NCBI RefSeq assembly: GCF_000243095.1
Contig: NZ_AHJE01000066.1
Location: 1 to 64,000, forward strand
DNA from: Cupriavidus basilensis OR16
GTDB lineage: Bacteria > Pseudomonadota > Gammaproteobacteria > Burkholderiales > Burkholderiaceae
DNA length: 64,000 bases
Direction: 5' to 3'
Each line of letters starts with the position of its first letter. The first letter of the stretch is position 1. Below are positions 25,212 to 34,837 of the stretch, in pieces. The notes beneath the pieces were generated by a model. It saw only the letters and a program-made list of their open reading frames with translations. It ran no database searches and was not told where the DNA came from. The translations under genes and the position numbers were made by a program.

Positions 25212-25922
25212 CTAATTCGCCACCACCACGCCCTCCAGCGCCAGCCCCACCGCAGCCTGCGCATGCAACGCCGTGGTATCGAACACCGGCAGCGCCACAT
25301 CATCCTGCCCGATCAGCAGCATGATCTCGGTGCAGCCCAGAATCACCCCGCCCACGCCCAGCGCCTGCAAGTCGCCGATGATGCGCCGGTACACATCGCG
25401 CGAGGCGTCGCGCACGATGCCGTGGCATAGCTCGTCGTAAATGATCCCGTGGACCAGCGCGCGGTCGGCTGCGTCCGGCACCACGACGTCGATGCCGTGC
25501 TTGTCCCGCATGCGGCCGCGATAAAAGTCCTGCTCCATGGTGAAGGCCGTGCCGAGCAGGCCCACGCGCCGGATGCCGGCGGCGTGCAATGCCTGCGCGG
25601 TAGGATCGACAATGTGGAGAAAGGGAATGTCGAGCGCGGCTTCCAGGGCAGGCGCCACGCGGTGCATGGTGTTGGTGCAGAGCAGCACGAAATCCGCGCC
25701 GGCGGCCTGCACCTGCAGGGCGGCCTGCTGCATGGATTCGCCGAGTTCGTCCCAGCGTTGCGCGTGCTGCAGTGCCTTGATCTGCTCGAAGCTGACCGTG
25801 ACCATGACGCTGCGCGCGTTATGGTGGCCGCCGAGACGTTGTTTCATGTCCAGGTTGATCAGGCGGTAGTATTCGGCCGAGGATTCCCAGCTCATGCCGC
25901 CGATCAGTCCGATCGTCTTCAT
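25212..25922 (-). CDS. Aspartate/glutamate racemase family protein
   Basis: 236-residue PLP-independent amino-acid racemase. It begins MKTIGLIGGMSWESSAEYYR, the diagnostic start of the aspartate racemase (RacD/YgeA) group, and carries the two catalytic cysteines in LLCTNTMHR and ILGCTEIMLL. The start ATG at 25920-25922 was chosen for this motif; in-frame sequence upstream is not conserved. D-aspartate, D-glutamate or a broad set of amino acids are possible substrates. It is convergent with the macrodomain gene and stands apart from the hydrolase upstream. Confidence 0.93.
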   Translation of the reverse strand: MKTIGLIGGMSWESSAEYYRLINLDMKQRLGGHHNARSVMVTVSFEQIKALQHAQRWDELGESMQQAALQVQAAGADFVLLCTNTMHRVAPALEAALDIPFLHIVDPTAQALHAAGIRRVGLLGTAFTMEQDFYRGRMRDKHGIDVVVPDAADRALVHGIIYDELCHGIVRDASRDVYRRIIGDLQALGVGGVILGCTEIMLLIGQDDVALPVFDTTALHAQAAVGLALEGVVVAN

Positions 25923-26063
25923 CTTGACCTTCCTTGCGCACCGGCGCTGTCGAATCAGGCCAATGTAGCAGCCGGCACCGCGCCTCCCCATGCACAGTGC
26001 GGCGGATTGCGACCGGGCCAGCGCAGGCGTGCGTGCCTGACGCGGCCCGGCGCGCGCGGCGGA

Positions 26064-26984
26064 TCAGGGCAATGCACTCCGGATCAACAGGTTGATGCGC
26101 TCCGGCTGCTCATGGATGACCCAGTGCGTGCCGTCCGGAATGCGCTCCAGCCGCATGTCCGGGATGAACTTGTCCAGGCCATCCAGCAGGCTCTTGGGCA
26201 GCGCGGTGTCGCGCTCACCCCAGATCACCAAGGTTGGCACGCGCACCGTGAAGGCGGCGGGATCGAGCCTGGAGATATCGGGAGGCGTCTCGCCGGCGCC
26301 CGGCGGGTGCAAGGGCGACGCGCGGTAATAGTTCACACCGCCGGTCAGCGAGTGGGAGCCGCTGGCGCCGGGCTGCGACCAGGCCGTGTGGTATTTCTCA
26401 CGGGTCTCGCCAGCAAACCAGGGCGCGGGCTGCTTGCCCTGCCCGTTCAGGAAGCCTTCGAGCTTGGCGAAGCCGTCCGCCGCCAGCGCGTCTTCCGATC
26501 CCGGCTCGCGCAGCCAGTTCATATAGGCCGAGGCGGCCTGCTGCTGGGGATCGCCGGTCAGCGCCTTGGCGAACAGGTAGGGATGCGGCGAGTTGATGAT
26601 CACCAGCCGCTCCACCATCTGCGGAAACTGGATGGCCAGGTTCCAGCAGATTGCCCCGCCCCAGTCGTGCGCCACCACCACGCAGTGCGAGTAGCCCAGC
26701 GCGTTGATGAGCTGGACCAGGTCCTCGACGATGTGGCGGGGGCGGTAGGCCTCGACTTCCGCGGGCTTGCTGGAGAGGTTGAAGCCGCGCAGGTCCGGCG
26801 CCACGGCGAAGTGGGTCTTGCCGAACTCCGCCAGTTGGGCTTCCCACTCGTACCAGAACTCGGGGAAGCCATGCACGAACAGCACCAGCGGCTTGCCGCG
26901 CTCACCGGCGCTGGCGTAGTGCAGGCGCGTGCCATTGGGCAAGGTGGCGTACTGCAGATGGCGAATGACTGCAGGTTTGGTCAT
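26064..26984 (-). CDS. Epoxide hydrolase-like alpha/beta hydrolase
   Basis: 306-residue alpha/beta hydrolase. HGFPEFWYEWEAQL provides the oxyanion region, VVVAHDWGGAICWNL the aspartate nucleophile typical of epoxide hydrolases and haloacid/haloalkane dehalogenases, and DGTHWVIHEQPERIN the catalytic histidine. The ATG at 26982-26984 gives MTKPAVIRHLQYATLPNGTR. It starts 72 bp after the SDR stop on the same strand and is the last gene of a long minus-strand run of lipid and xenobiotic genes. Confidence 0.9.
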   Translation of the reverse strand: MTKPAVIRHLQYATLPNGTRLHYASAGERGKPLVLFVHGFPEFWYEWEAQLAEFGKTHFAVAPDLRGFNLSSKPAEVEAYRPRHIVEDLVQLINALGYSHCVVVAHDWGGAICWNLAIQFPQMVERLVIINSPHPYLFAKALTGDPQQQAASAYMNWLREPGSEDALAADGFAKLEGFLNGQGKQPAPWFAGETREKYHTAWSQPGASGSHSLTGGVNYYRASPLHPPGAGETPPDISRLDPAAFTVRVPTLVIWGERDTALPKSLLDGLDKFIPDMRLERIPDGTHWVIHEQPERINLLIRSALP

Positions 26985-27055
26985 GAACTCCTCACTTGCC
27001 GCAATGGCTGTCTCAGGTGGACTTGCTGCAGGCCGCACCCGGCGGCCCCCCTGGG

Positions 27056-27958
27056 TTATCCGCGCAAGGCTGCGATGAGCCCGGCACGCACTTCCGGCTT
27101 GTCGGCGAACGGGTCGCTCGGGTTGCGCTGGCTAATGATATCTTCGAAGCGCTGCCGCACGGGATCCAGCTGCTGCGGATGCGAGTAAATGTAGAAGCCG
27201 TTGTCGCGGATGGCATCGAAGGTGAGCTGCGCCACTTCGGCGGCCGTGACCTTGCCCGAGCTGACCGCTTTGTCCGACATGGCTTGCGACACCAGTTGCG
27301 AGCGCGTGGGCGGCGCGTCGTTGGCCAGCCCGGCCGGCCGGTTGCGGCCGGATTGCGTGATGCCGGTCGGCACGAAATACGGGCACAGCACCGAGCAGCG
27401 CACCTGCTCGCTGACCAGGCTCAGATCCTGGTACAGCGATTCGGACAGGGAAACCACGGCGTGCTTGGAGACGTTGTAGACGCCCATCGCGGGTGGGCTG
27501 AGCAAGCCGGCCATGGAGGCCGTATTGACGATATGGCCTTCGAACGACGGATCCTTGGCGGCGGCCGCGAGCATCAGCGGGGTGAAGATGCGCACGCCGT
27601 GGATCACACCGAAGAGGTTGACGCCCAGCACCCACTCCCAGTCGCGCTCGGTGTTTTCCCACATCAGGCCCCCCGCGCCCACGCCGGCGTTGTTGAACAG
27701 CAGGTTGACCTGGCCGAAGGTAGCGATGGCGGCATCGGCCAGCGCCTGCACCTGCTCGGCCTTGGACACATCCACGCGCACGCCGATCACCGGCACACCT
27801 TGCGCCTTGAACTCCGCCACGGCGGCATCCAGTGCGTCCTCCTGCACGTCAGCCAGCACCAGCTTCATGCCGAGTCCCGCACCCAGCTTGGCGAATTCCT
27901 TGCCGAAGCCCGATGCACCGCCGGTGATCACAGCCACCTTGCCCTGGAATTGCTTCAT
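27056..27958 (-). CDS. Short-chain dehydrogenase/reductase
   Basis: 300-residue classical SDR. NAD(P)-binding TGGASGFGKEFAK, the structural NNAG motif in LLFNNAGVGAGGLMWE, the catalytic Ser in VNTASMAGLLS and the YNVSKHAV YxxxK motif are all intact. The extended C-terminus (PVRQRFEDIISQRNPSDPFA) is typical of the SDR group found beside fatty-acid and steroid degradation genes. It follows the damaged GST gene by 56 bp; a hairpin covers the GST stop. Confidence 0.92.
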   Translation of the reverse strand: MKQFQGKVAVITGGASGFGKEFAKLGAGLGMKLVLADVQEDALDAAVAEFKAQGVPVIGVRVDVSKAEQVQALADAAIATFGQVNLLFNNAGVGAGGLMWENTERDWEWVLGVNLFGVIHGVRIFTPLMLAAAAKDPSFEGHIVNTASMAGLLSPPAMGVYNVSKHAVVSLSESLYQDLSLVSEQVRCSVLCPYFVPTGITQSGRNRPAGLANDAPPTRSQLVSQAMSDKAVSSGKVTAAEVAQLTFDAIRDNGFYIYSHPQQLDPVRQRFEDIISQRNPSDPFADKPEVRAGLIAALRG

Positions 27959-28003
27959 GTTGTCTGCCTCTCGTTGCTGTCGTTGTTATGGAATTGCCTT
28001 GCC

Positions 28004-28027
28004 GCGCGCGGGGCTTAGCCCGCGCGC
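28004..28027. terminator. GC-rich hairpin overlapping the GST stop codon
   Basis: GCGCGCGGGGC and GCCCGCGCGC pair with a single bulged G around the TTA that is the GST stop on the minus strand. Such stop-codon hairpins may terminate or stabilise mRNA ends. Confidence 0.5.
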
Positions 28028-28914
28028 TGCACTTGATAACCCTGACGCGGGAAATGCACGTTGACCGCGCCCGCACGCGGGTCCTGGCGGCGCAAGGTGG
28101 CGCGGTGGGCGTCCAGCGCCACCAGCACGCCGGCCACGGGGTCGCGCGCGTAGTCCGTCGGCGTCACGGTGACCGCCTCGCCCGCTTCGAAGCCGCTGTC
28201 GGCAGCCACCCCGCCCGGCAGCGCGGCCGGATCGGTGTGTCGCGCCATCGCCAGAGCCGACTCCGAACTGACCACGCGCACCGTGCCGTGGCCAAAGGCC
28301 TTCATGCGCGCATACCAGGCTTGCACAGCCGGATACGCATCCAGCAACTTGGCCAACTCGCTGGCGCGCTGGATAAACCAGACGTTGTGGTACAGCGAAA
28401 AATCCGCCACCGACAGTTCGGCCCCGGCCACATGCGCCACGCCCGCCTTGAATTGCTGCTCGAGCCGCGCGAAGGTTTCATGCAGCATTGCGATAGCCTC
28501 GGGCAACGGCATGCGCAGCGCTGAAAGCCTGCATCTGCGCCGGCGTCAGGTGGCCCAGCATGCTTTGCGCGCCGCCGGCTGGAACAGGTAGGTGACGGCG
28601 GCGGTAAACAACGCGGTGTCGATCCAGCCAGCGATCAGGCGCGCGGTGGCGGCTTGCGCGGCGGGATACAACGGGCGCGCGGGCGCCGCGCTCTCGATCA
28701 CCTCGCAGATCAACGCGGTGTCGCAATAGATGTCGGCCCCCACCTGCAGGATCGGGGTGCGGCGGTAGCCGCCGGTCAGCGCCACCACGTCGGGCTTGGG
28801 CATGATGGGCGGGATTTCCACCGCTTGCCACGCCAGGCCCTTCGCGCCCATCAACAGGCGGATCTTCTCGGAGAACGGTGAGGTTGCGTACTGGTGAAGG
28901 ATAAGGTCTGCCAT
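28015..28914 (-). pseudogene. Glutathione S-transferase, frameshifted
   Basis: Glutathione S-transferase family gene, about 300 codons. The N-terminal thioredoxin-like domain starts at the ATG 28912-28914 with MADLILHQYATSPFSEKIRL and includes GYRRTPILQVGADIYCDTAL. At about 28563-28567 the frame is lost after LFQPAARK; the sequence continues in a second frame as SMLGHLTPAQMQAFSAAHA and then, from about 28505-28520, in a third frame as PLPEAIAMLHETFARLEQQF to a normal helical C-terminal domain. The first shift fits loss of one A from AAAA; the second looks like a small deletion. The gene may be intact in the organism if these are sequencing errors. Confidence 0.8.
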
Positions 28915-29102
28915 GGTGTCGGAATCGATTGTGTTGCCAGTCTGATGCCAGCCTGAAACCAGCCTCAAGCCAGCTTTCTGTCAGCCTGAAATCTCTCTTA
29001 TGCCTGCTGCCGGTGCGCCGGGCGAATGCCGCCAGGGGTATCAGCAAGGCGCGTGCCTGCTATTGCTCGATCTCTGCTGTCACGCCATCAACTTCAGCTG
29101 GA

Positions 29103-29924
29103 CTACCGCCCCGTTTGCTTCAGCGCCTTGAGCGCCATGTTCTCGACCAGGCGCGGCGCCAGCAGCTTGAGCCACAGCCCCAGCCGGCCCTTGCCGGTCA
29201 TCACCAGTTCGCGCTTGCGCCCGGCCATGGCCGCCAGCATCTGGCGCGCGCATTCCTGCACGCTCATGGCGCCCTCCTCGCGCAGCCGGCTTTCGCCCAG
29301 CGGGCGGCCATCGGGCCCGAAGCCGTTGATGCGCGTATCGGTCGCCACCACACCGGGGAACACCACGCACACATCCACGCCGGAGCCGCGCAGCTCAGCC
29401 CTCAGCGCCTCGCAGAATCCCGCCAGCGCGAACTTGCTGGCCGAGTAGGCGGTGCGGCCCGGCACGCCGATCTTGCCGGCCAGGCTGGACACCGCCACCA
29501 TCAGGCCACCGCGCTCGCGCAGGTGCGGCAGGGCCTCGCGCGTGCACCACATGGCGCCAAAGTAGTTCACGCGCATGACCTGCTCGTAGTAGCTGTAGTC
29601 CGATACCTGTTCAAAGTACCCGTGGGCGGACACGCCGGCATTGTTGACCAGCACGTCGAGCCCGCCGTACTGCGCCACCACCGTGGCCACCAGCCGCCGG
29701 CAATCGGCCTCATCAGACACGTCGACGCGCCAGACGCCTACGTCGACGTCCGGGTGCTGGCGGCGGATGCGCTGCGCCAGCGCCTGCAGCATGTCGACAC
29801 GGCGCGCGGCCAGCGCGAGCCGCGCACCCTGGCGCGCCAGCAACAGCGCCAGCTCGGCGCCAATGCCGTCGGAAGCGCCGGTGATCAACACAACCTTGCC
29901 GGTGAATGGAGCAGAGGCGGCCAT
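29103..29924 (-). CDS. Short-chain dehydrogenase/reductase
   Basis: 273-residue classical SDR. The coenzyme motif TGASDGIGAELALLLARQG, structural NNAGVSAHGYFEQ, catalytic Ser in VAVSSLAGKIGVPG and YSASKFAL are present. The C-terminal segment KLLAPRLVENMALKALKQTG is basic and amphipathic, as in SDRs that associate with membranes and use lipid substrates. The ATG at 29922-29924 follows the class II aldolase stop by 4 bp, so the pair is tightly coupled. Substrate unknown. Confidence 0.92.
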   Translation of the reverse strand: MAASAPFTGKVVLITGASDGIGAELALLLARQGARLALAARRVDMLQALAQRIRRQHPDVDVGVWRVDVSDEADCRRLVATVVAQYGGLDVLVNNAGVSAHGYFEQVSDYSYYEQVMRVNYFGAMWCTREALPHLRERGGLMVAVSSLAGKIGVPGRTAYSASKFALAGFCEALRAELRGSGVDVCVVFPGVVATDTRINGFGPDGRPLGESRLREEGAMSVQECARQMLAAMAGRKRELVMTGKGRLGLWLKLLAPRLVENMALKALKQTGR

Positions 29925-29928
29925 GACT

Positions 29929-30783
29929 TCAATCCAGCAGGTCGGGCTGTTCCTTGACGATGCGGGCATACAGCGGCTGGAACTGGAACCAGCCCGCCTG
30001 CGCCGTGCCGACGATCGAGTACGCCTGGCGCGCGGCCGCGTCGGAGATGATCTTCAGCGGCGCATTGGTGCGCGCGGCGGCGGCCTCGGCCAGCAACTGC
30101 ACCTGGCATGAGCGCTCCATGGTGATGAACCACCAGGCGGCTTCGTCCACCGTCTTGCCCACCGTCAGCAAGCCATGGTTCTGCAGGATCGCGGCCTTGT
30201 TGCTGCCCAGCGCGTTGGCGATGCGCTGGCCTTCGTCCAACTCCACCACCACGCCGCCGAAATCGTCGTAGAGCGCGTGGTCGTTGTAGAAGGCGCACAC
30301 GTCCTGCGTCAGCGGGTCGAGCGTGCGGCCCAGCGTGGACCAGGCGCGGCCATGGGTGCTGTGCGAGTGCGCGGCCGCGACCGCGTCTTCACGGGTCTGG
30401 TGCACGCGCGAATGGATGGCGAAGGCTGCCGCGTTGACCGGGTAATCGCCCTCCACCACGTCGCCATGGTGGTCGCAGCGGATCAGGTTGGACACCTTGA
30501 CCTGGCTGAAATGCACGCCGAACGGGTTGACCCAGAACGTATCCGGGAATTCGGGATCGCGTGCGGTGATGTGACCAGCCACGCCTTCGTCAAAGCCGAA
30601 CTTGGAGAACAGGCGGAAGGCCGCGGCCAGCCGCTGCTTGCGGTGCAGGCGCTCTTCGGCCGGTGTATCGAACTTCGGCGGGCGCGGCAACACGCGGTAC
30701 CTGGCCTTGACCTCTTCGGACATGCCGGCGGCCATTTCGTCCTGGTCGGCCTGGGGCTTGGTGCTTTCTGCAGGGGCGTTCAT
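29929..30783 (-). CDS. Class II aldolase/adducin family protein
   Basis: 284-residue metal-dependent class II aldolase fold. The fold-specific GFDEGVAGHITARDPEFPDT, the metal-binding HSHSTHGRAW and the second His in ILQNHGLLTVGKTVDEAAWW are intact. It belongs to the adducin-like group often found with SDRs and oxidoreductases; an aldol substrate cannot be assigned. The ATG at 30781-30783 gives MNAPAESTKPQADQDEMAAG. It lies 67 bp after the NADP-dependent oxidoreductase and 4 bp before the next SDR, so it is part of the same operon. Confidence 0.9.
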   Translation of the reverse strand: MNAPAESTKPQADQDEMAAGMSEEVKARYRVLPRPPKFDTPAEERLHRKQRLAAAFRLFSKFGFDEGVAGHITARDPEFPDTFWVNPFGVHFSQVKVSNLIRCDHHGDVVEGDYPVNAAAFAIHSRVHQTREDAVAAAHSHSTHGRAWSTLGRTLDPLTQDVCAFYNDHALYDDFGGVVVELDEGQRIANALGSNKAAILQNHGLLTVGKTVDEAAWWFITMERSCQVQLLAEAAAARTNAPLKIISDAAARQAYSIVGTAQAGWFQFQPLYARIVKEQPDLLD

Positions 30784-30850
30784 GGGGAGTCTCCTTGTTT
30801 TACCACTGCCGCGCGCAAGCATCGAAGCCGCGCGCGCGGCAACCTCCGAC

Positions 30851-31861
30851 TTAAACCAGCTTGACCAGCTGCTTGCCGAAATTCTTGCCCTTGAGCAGGC
30901 CCATGAAGGCTTCCGGCGCGCTCGCCAGGCCTTGGGCGATGCTTTCGCGGAACTTGAGCTTGCCTTGCGCGACGGCGGTGCCGAGTTCCTGCAGGGCTTG
31001 CGGCCACACGTCCATGTGCTCGGAGACGATAAAGCCTTCCACGGTCAGGCGCGAGACCAGGATCAGTTGCGGGTTCTTCAGCGGCATCGGCTGGCCGTCG
31101 TAGCCGGCGATCATGCCGCAGATGGCGATGCGGCCAAAGGCGTTCATGCGGGCCAGCACGGTGTCGAGGATCTCGCCGCCGACGTTCTCGAAGTAGCCAT
31201 CCACGCCGTCCGGAGTGGCTTCCTTGAACATCGTGTACAGCTCCTTGCTGTCCTTGGCGGCCTTGTAGTCGACGCAGGCGTCAAAGCCGAGCTCATTGAC
31301 CACGTAGTCGCACTTGTCCTTGCCGCCGGCAAAGCCCACCACGCGGCAGCCCTGCAGCTTGGCCAGCTGGCCCACCACGCTGCCAACGGCGCCGGAGGCC
31401 GCGCTCACTACGATGGTCTTGCCCGCCTTCGGCTGGATGATCTTGTTCAGGCCGTACCAGGCCGTCACGCCGGGCATGCCGACCGAGCCGAGATAGGCGG
31501 ACAGCGGGATATGGGTGGTATCGACCTTCTGGATGCCGATGCCATTGGTGACGCCCATTTCCTGCCAGCCGAACATGCCGACCACCTTGTCGCCGACGGC
31601 ATACTTGGGGTTCTTGGTCGCCACGATTTCGCCCACCGTACCGCCGATCATGACCTCACCCAGCGGTTGCGGCGTGGCGTACGACTTGCCATCGTTCATG
31701 CGGCCACGCATATAGGGGTCGAGCGACAGGAAGTGGTTGCGGACCAGCACCTCGCCGTCGCCGATCGCGGGCACAGGCACCTCTTCCAGGCGGAAGTTGT
31801 CAGGGGTCACGGCGCCGGTAGGACGCGATGCCAGGACGATGCGCTTGTAGGTGTTCGACAT
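30851..31861 (-). CDS. NADP-dependent zinc-free oxidoreductase (leukotriene B4 dehydrogenase/CurA type)
   Basis: 336-residue medium-chain dehydrogenase/reductase without zinc ligands, reducing alpha,beta-unsaturated ketones or aldehydes with NADPH. It has the group's N-terminus MSNTYKRIVLASRPTGAVTP, the LSLDPYMRGRMNDGKSY segment, MPGVTAWYGLNKI and the NADP loop AASGAVGSVVGQLAKLQG. The C-terminal ASAPEAFMGLLKGKNFGKQL is canonical. Complete. It lies 88 bp after a beta-lactamase-like hydrolase on the same strand. Confidence 0.94.
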   Translation of the reverse strand: MSNTYKRIVLASRPTGAVTPDNFRLEEVPVPAIGDGEVLVRNHFLSLDPYMRGRMNDGKSYATPQPLGEVMIGGTVGEIVATKNPKYAVGDKVVGMFGWQEMGVTNGIGIQKVDTTHIPLSAYLGSVGMPGVTAWYGLNKIIQPKAGKTIVVSAASGAVGSVVGQLAKLQGCRVVGFAGGKDKCDYVVNELGFDACVDYKAAKDSKELYTMFKEATPDGVDGYFENVGGEILDTVLARMNAFGRIAICGMIAGYDGQPMPLKNPQLILVSRLTVEGFIVSEHMDVWPQALQELGTAVAQGKLKFRESIAQGLASAPEAFMGLLKGKNFGKQLVKLV

Positions 31862-31949
31862 GATGGTTTCCTTACAGTGAAATGGGCAAGGACACTCGTC
31901 CGTTGCCGTTCGTTGTGGGTGGTGGCTAGCGGGTCGGCCTGCTAGCCTG

Positions 31950-33353
31950 TTATTTCATCAATGACAGCGCCAGTGCCCGATATGCGCGATGCGTGACGGG
32001 GTCGTTGGCGCCGTTGGCGGCGATGGGATGCGAGGCGTAGCGCACGATGGTGAGTTCCGCCTTGGGATCGACATAGATACGCTGGCCGTGGATGCCCCGT
32101 GCCTCGAACACGCCGTGGTCGTCGTTCGATACCCACCACATCGAGCGGTAGCTCCAGCCCGGCAAGGTGGCATAGCCCGCCTTGGCGAACTTGGCTCGGT
32201 CGCCGCCGCGGCGGATGTCCGCCACCACTTCGGCCGGGATGATCTGCTGGCCGTTGAAGCGTCCGCCATTGCGCATGGTCTCGCCAAAGCGGGCCAAGTC
32301 GCGCAGCGTGGTGTTGAGACCGCCGCCGCCGGATTCGCTGCCGATGCTGTCCACCATGAAGTAGGCATCGTTCTCCGCGCCCATCTTTTGCCAGACGCGC
32401 TCGGAAAGCAGCTTGGCCAGCGACTGCCCGGACACGCGCTTGACGATCCAGGCCAGGACTTCGGCGTTGACGGTCTTGTAGGCGAAGGCCTGGTCATGCT
32501 CGCCTTCCTTCTTCAAGGTGGCAAGGAACGCATAGAAGGTCTTGGGCCCGGCATAGCCAGGCTCGAGCGGCATCATGCCGCCGGCACGGCTGTAGTCCCA
32601 GATCTCGGCCTTGGGATCAGCGTAGTTCTCCGAGTACTTGACGCCCACCGTCATGTCCATGACTTCGCGCACGGTGGCGTCGCCGTAGGCGGTGCCCGCC
32701 ATCTCTGGCAGGTAGCGCGTAACGGGCGCGGCAGGGTCGAGCTTGCCGTCCGCCACCAGCATGGCGGCCAGGGTGCCGACGAAGGACTTGGTCACCGACA
32801 TGGCGATGTGCGGCGTGTGATCGTCGAGCGCGCCGAAGTACTTCTCGTACACCACGCGGCCCTTGTGCATTACCAGGATGCCATCCGTGTAGGTCAGGCC
32901 CAGCATGTCGTTGAAGGTGCGGCGGGTGCCGTCGGCATCGGTAAACGGCACGCCGCCGATATCGTGCTCGGCACGCGGCAATGCGCTGACCGGCCCGCGC
33001 CCGTGCCACACCGCCGCGGTCGGGACCAGTTCGCGGATATGCGAGAAGCTCCAGCGCGTGCGCGGGAAGCCGTTGCTGGCAGGGGTGAAGCTGATCACCT
33101 TGGCGGCTGCCGGGGGAAAGCCCTGCATCCAGCCCGCCGTAACGGGATCGGTCGCGGCCGCGTCCGGGAACATGGGTGCGGCGGGTGCGGCGGGTGCGGC
33201 AGGCGCGGCGGGCGTCGCTACCGGCGCGCCGGCCGAAGGAACGGGTGCATTCTGGGCTTGGCCCGGCTGGTACATGGCAAGGGCTCCTGCGCCGAAGGCG
33301 GCGAGCACGGTCAGTCTCAATCGCCGCGTGGCGGCAATCCCTTCAAACAGCAT
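31950..33353 (-). CDS. Beta-lactamase-family serine hydrolase
   Basis: 467-residue exported serine hydrolase of the class C beta-lactamase/esterase (EstB, DD-peptidase-like) fold. The signal sequence LTVLAAFGAGALAMYQPGQA is followed by a Pro/Ala linker with (APA)-type repeats encoded by GGTGCGGCG repeats near 33175-33215. The nucleophile SxxK motif is SVTKSF in HIAMSVTKSFVGTLAAML; YxN-like YSENYA and the C-terminal HGQRIYVDP follow. Beside fatty-acid genes, such enzymes often act as 6-aminohexanoate-oligomer or ester hydrolases, but the substrate is not known. Confidence 0.9.
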   Translation of the reverse strand: MLFEGIAATRRLRLTVLAAFGAGALAMYQPGQAQNAPVPSAGAPVATPAAPAAPAAPAAPMFPDAAATDPVTAGWMQGFPPAAAKVISFTPASNGFPRTRWSFSHIRELVPTAAVWHGRGPVSALPRAEHDIGGVPFTDADGTRRTFNDMLGLTYTDGILVMHKGRVVYEKYFGALDDHTPHIAMSVTKSFVGTLAAMLVADGKLDPAAPVTRYLPEMAGTAYGDATVREVMDMTVGVKYSENYADPKAEIWDYSRAGGMMPLEPGYAGPKTFYAFLATLKKEGEHDQAFAYKTVNAEVLAWIVKRVSGQSLAKLLSERVWQKMGAENDAYFMVDSIGSESGGGGLNTTLRDLARFGETMRNGGRFNGQQIIPAEVVADIRRGGDRAKFAKAGYATLPGWSYRSMWWVSNDDHGVFEARGIHGQRIYVDPKAELTIVRYASHPIAANGANDPVTHRAYRALALSLMK

Positions 33354-33449
33354 CTTGTCTCCTTTTTTGTTTTAAATGTGCTGCGCGCCGCCGGCTTCAG
33401 TGACCCTGTGCCGGTCTTGTGACTGGAACTCCTGCCCTGCCCCGCGGCC

Positions 33450-33893
33450 TCAGCCGTCCGCGCCGGTATCGGAAGCGCCGCTCGCGGCCCGCTGCGGCGG
33501 CACACGCTTGACGAACTTGAACGTGCCCGACCCGCGCGACACGGTCTTGCCATCGGCATCGACGATCTCCGCCTCGCAAAAGGCCATGGTGCTGGTGCGG
33601 TGCACGCACTGGCCGCGCGCGATGAGCGTGCCGCGGCCGGGCGCCATGAAACTGGTCTTCATCTCGATGGTCACCACCCCGCGGCCGTCGGGATCGGCAG
33701 CGCGGCCGGCGATGGCCATGGCCACGTCGAGCAGCGTCATCAGCACGCCGCCGTGGGCCATGTCCCAGCTGTTCTGGTGGCGCGTTTCCAGCGCCAGCTC
33801 GATCTCGCTGCCCTCCTTGTCCATGCGGGTGCATTGCACGCCGAGATCGGCGAGGAAGGGAATCTTGAGGGGAAATCCGTTGGTTTTAGTCAT
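33450..33893 (-). CDS. PaaI-type thioesterase
   Basis: 147-residue hotdog-fold acyl-CoA thioesterase. The catalytic region HQNSWDMAHGGVLMTLLDVA carries the HGG motif of the PaaI/YdiI group, followed by TIEMKTSFMAPGRGTLIARG. The ATG at 33891-33893 gives MTKTNGFPLKIPFLADLGVQ. It follows the SDR gene by 92 bp and is the second hotdog thioesterase of this minus-strand block, the other (36.9 kb) being truncated. It probably recycles free CoA from dead-end intermediates. Confidence 0.92.
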   Translation of the reverse strand: MTKTNGFPLKIPFLADLGVQCTRMDKEGSEIELALETRHQNSWDMAHGGVLMTLLDVAMAIAGRAADPDGRGVVTIEMKTSFMAPGRGTLIARGQCVHRTSTMAFCEAEIVDADGKTVSRGSGTFKFVKRVPPQRAASGASDTGADG

Positions 33894-33985
33894 AGTTGCT
33901 AGTGAGGCGAAGACGGTACGGCTGGCCGCGCGGCGAGGCGAAAAAGCCCCGCCCTGCACGGGCCAACCGCATTAGAGCATGGACC

Positions 33986-34768
33986 TTATACCGCGCTCAC
34001 GCCGCCATCCACCGCCAGCACCTGGCCGGTGATGTGCTTGCCGGCGGCGCTGGCGAACAGCAGCGCCGCGCCCTTCAGGTCTTCGTCGTCACCCAGCCGG
34101 TGCAGCGGCACCGACGCGCACATGGCATCCACCCCAAGGCGGTCCAGCGAGCCCTGCGTCATCTTGGAGGGGAAGAAGCCCGGCGCCAGCGCGTTCACCG
34201 TGATGTTGTGCTCGCCCCACTCGGCCGCCAGCGTGCGGGTGAAGTTGACCACCGCGCCCTTGGAGGTGTTGTAGGCAATGGTTTCCATCGAACCCGGCGG
34301 GTTGCCCGCCAGGCCGGCGATGGAGGCAACGTTGATGATGCGGCCATAGCGGCGCGGAATCATCGACAGCTTGCCGATGCGCTGCGACAGCAGGAACACA
34401 CCGCGGATATTCAGGTTCATCACCTTGTCCCAAGCCTCCACCGGATGGTCCTCGGCGGGCGCGCCCCAGGTGGCGCCGGCGTTGTTGACGAGAATGTCGA
34501 CATGGCCCAGCTTGGCCAGTGCCTCGTCGGCCAGGCGCACGATATCCGCGTCGCGCGCGCCGTCGGCGGCGATCCACTCGGCATCGATGCCGAGCGCCTT
34601 CAGGTGGGCTTGCGCCGCTTGCAGCTCGTCGGCCTTGCGCGCCGACAGCACGATGCGCGCGCCTTGCTCGCCGAGCGCTTCGGCGATCTGCAGGCCAAGC
34701 CCGCGCGAGCCGCCGGTGATCAGCGCCGTCTTGCCCTTGAGGTCGAACAATTGCTGGATGGTGTTCAT
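33986..34768 (-). CDS. SDR family oxidoreductase, 3-ketoacyl reductase-like
   Basis: 260-residue classical SDR. GGSRGLGLQIAEALGEQGA is the coenzyme site, NNAGATWGAPAEDHPVEAWD the structural element, INVASIAGLAGNP the catalytic Ser and YNTSKGAVVNFTRTLA the YxxxK motif; the C-terminus HITGQVLAVDGGVSAV is the FabG-like ending. Start MNTIQQLFDLKGKTALITGG at 34768. It lies 69 bp after the acyl-CoA dehydrogenase and may reduce or oxidise a 3-hydroxyacyl intermediate. Confidence 0.93.
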   Translation of the reverse strand: MNTIQQLFDLKGKTALITGGSRGLGLQIAEALGEQGARIVLSARKADELQAAQAHLKALGIDAEWIAADGARDADIVRLADEALAKLGHVDILVNNAGATWGAPAEDHPVEAWDKVMNLNIRGVFLLSQRIGKLSMIPRRYGRIINVASIAGLAGNPPGSMETIAYNTSKGAVVNFTRTLAAEWGEHNITVNALAPGFFPSKMTQGSLDRLGVDAMCASVPLHRLGDDEDLKGAALLFASAAGKHITGQVLAVDGGVSAV

Positions 34769-34837
34769 GGTGTTTCCCGATTTGGTATGGCGCGCGCAGA
34801 TCGGTGCGCGCGCTCGTTCATCTTGCGTGGATGCCGC

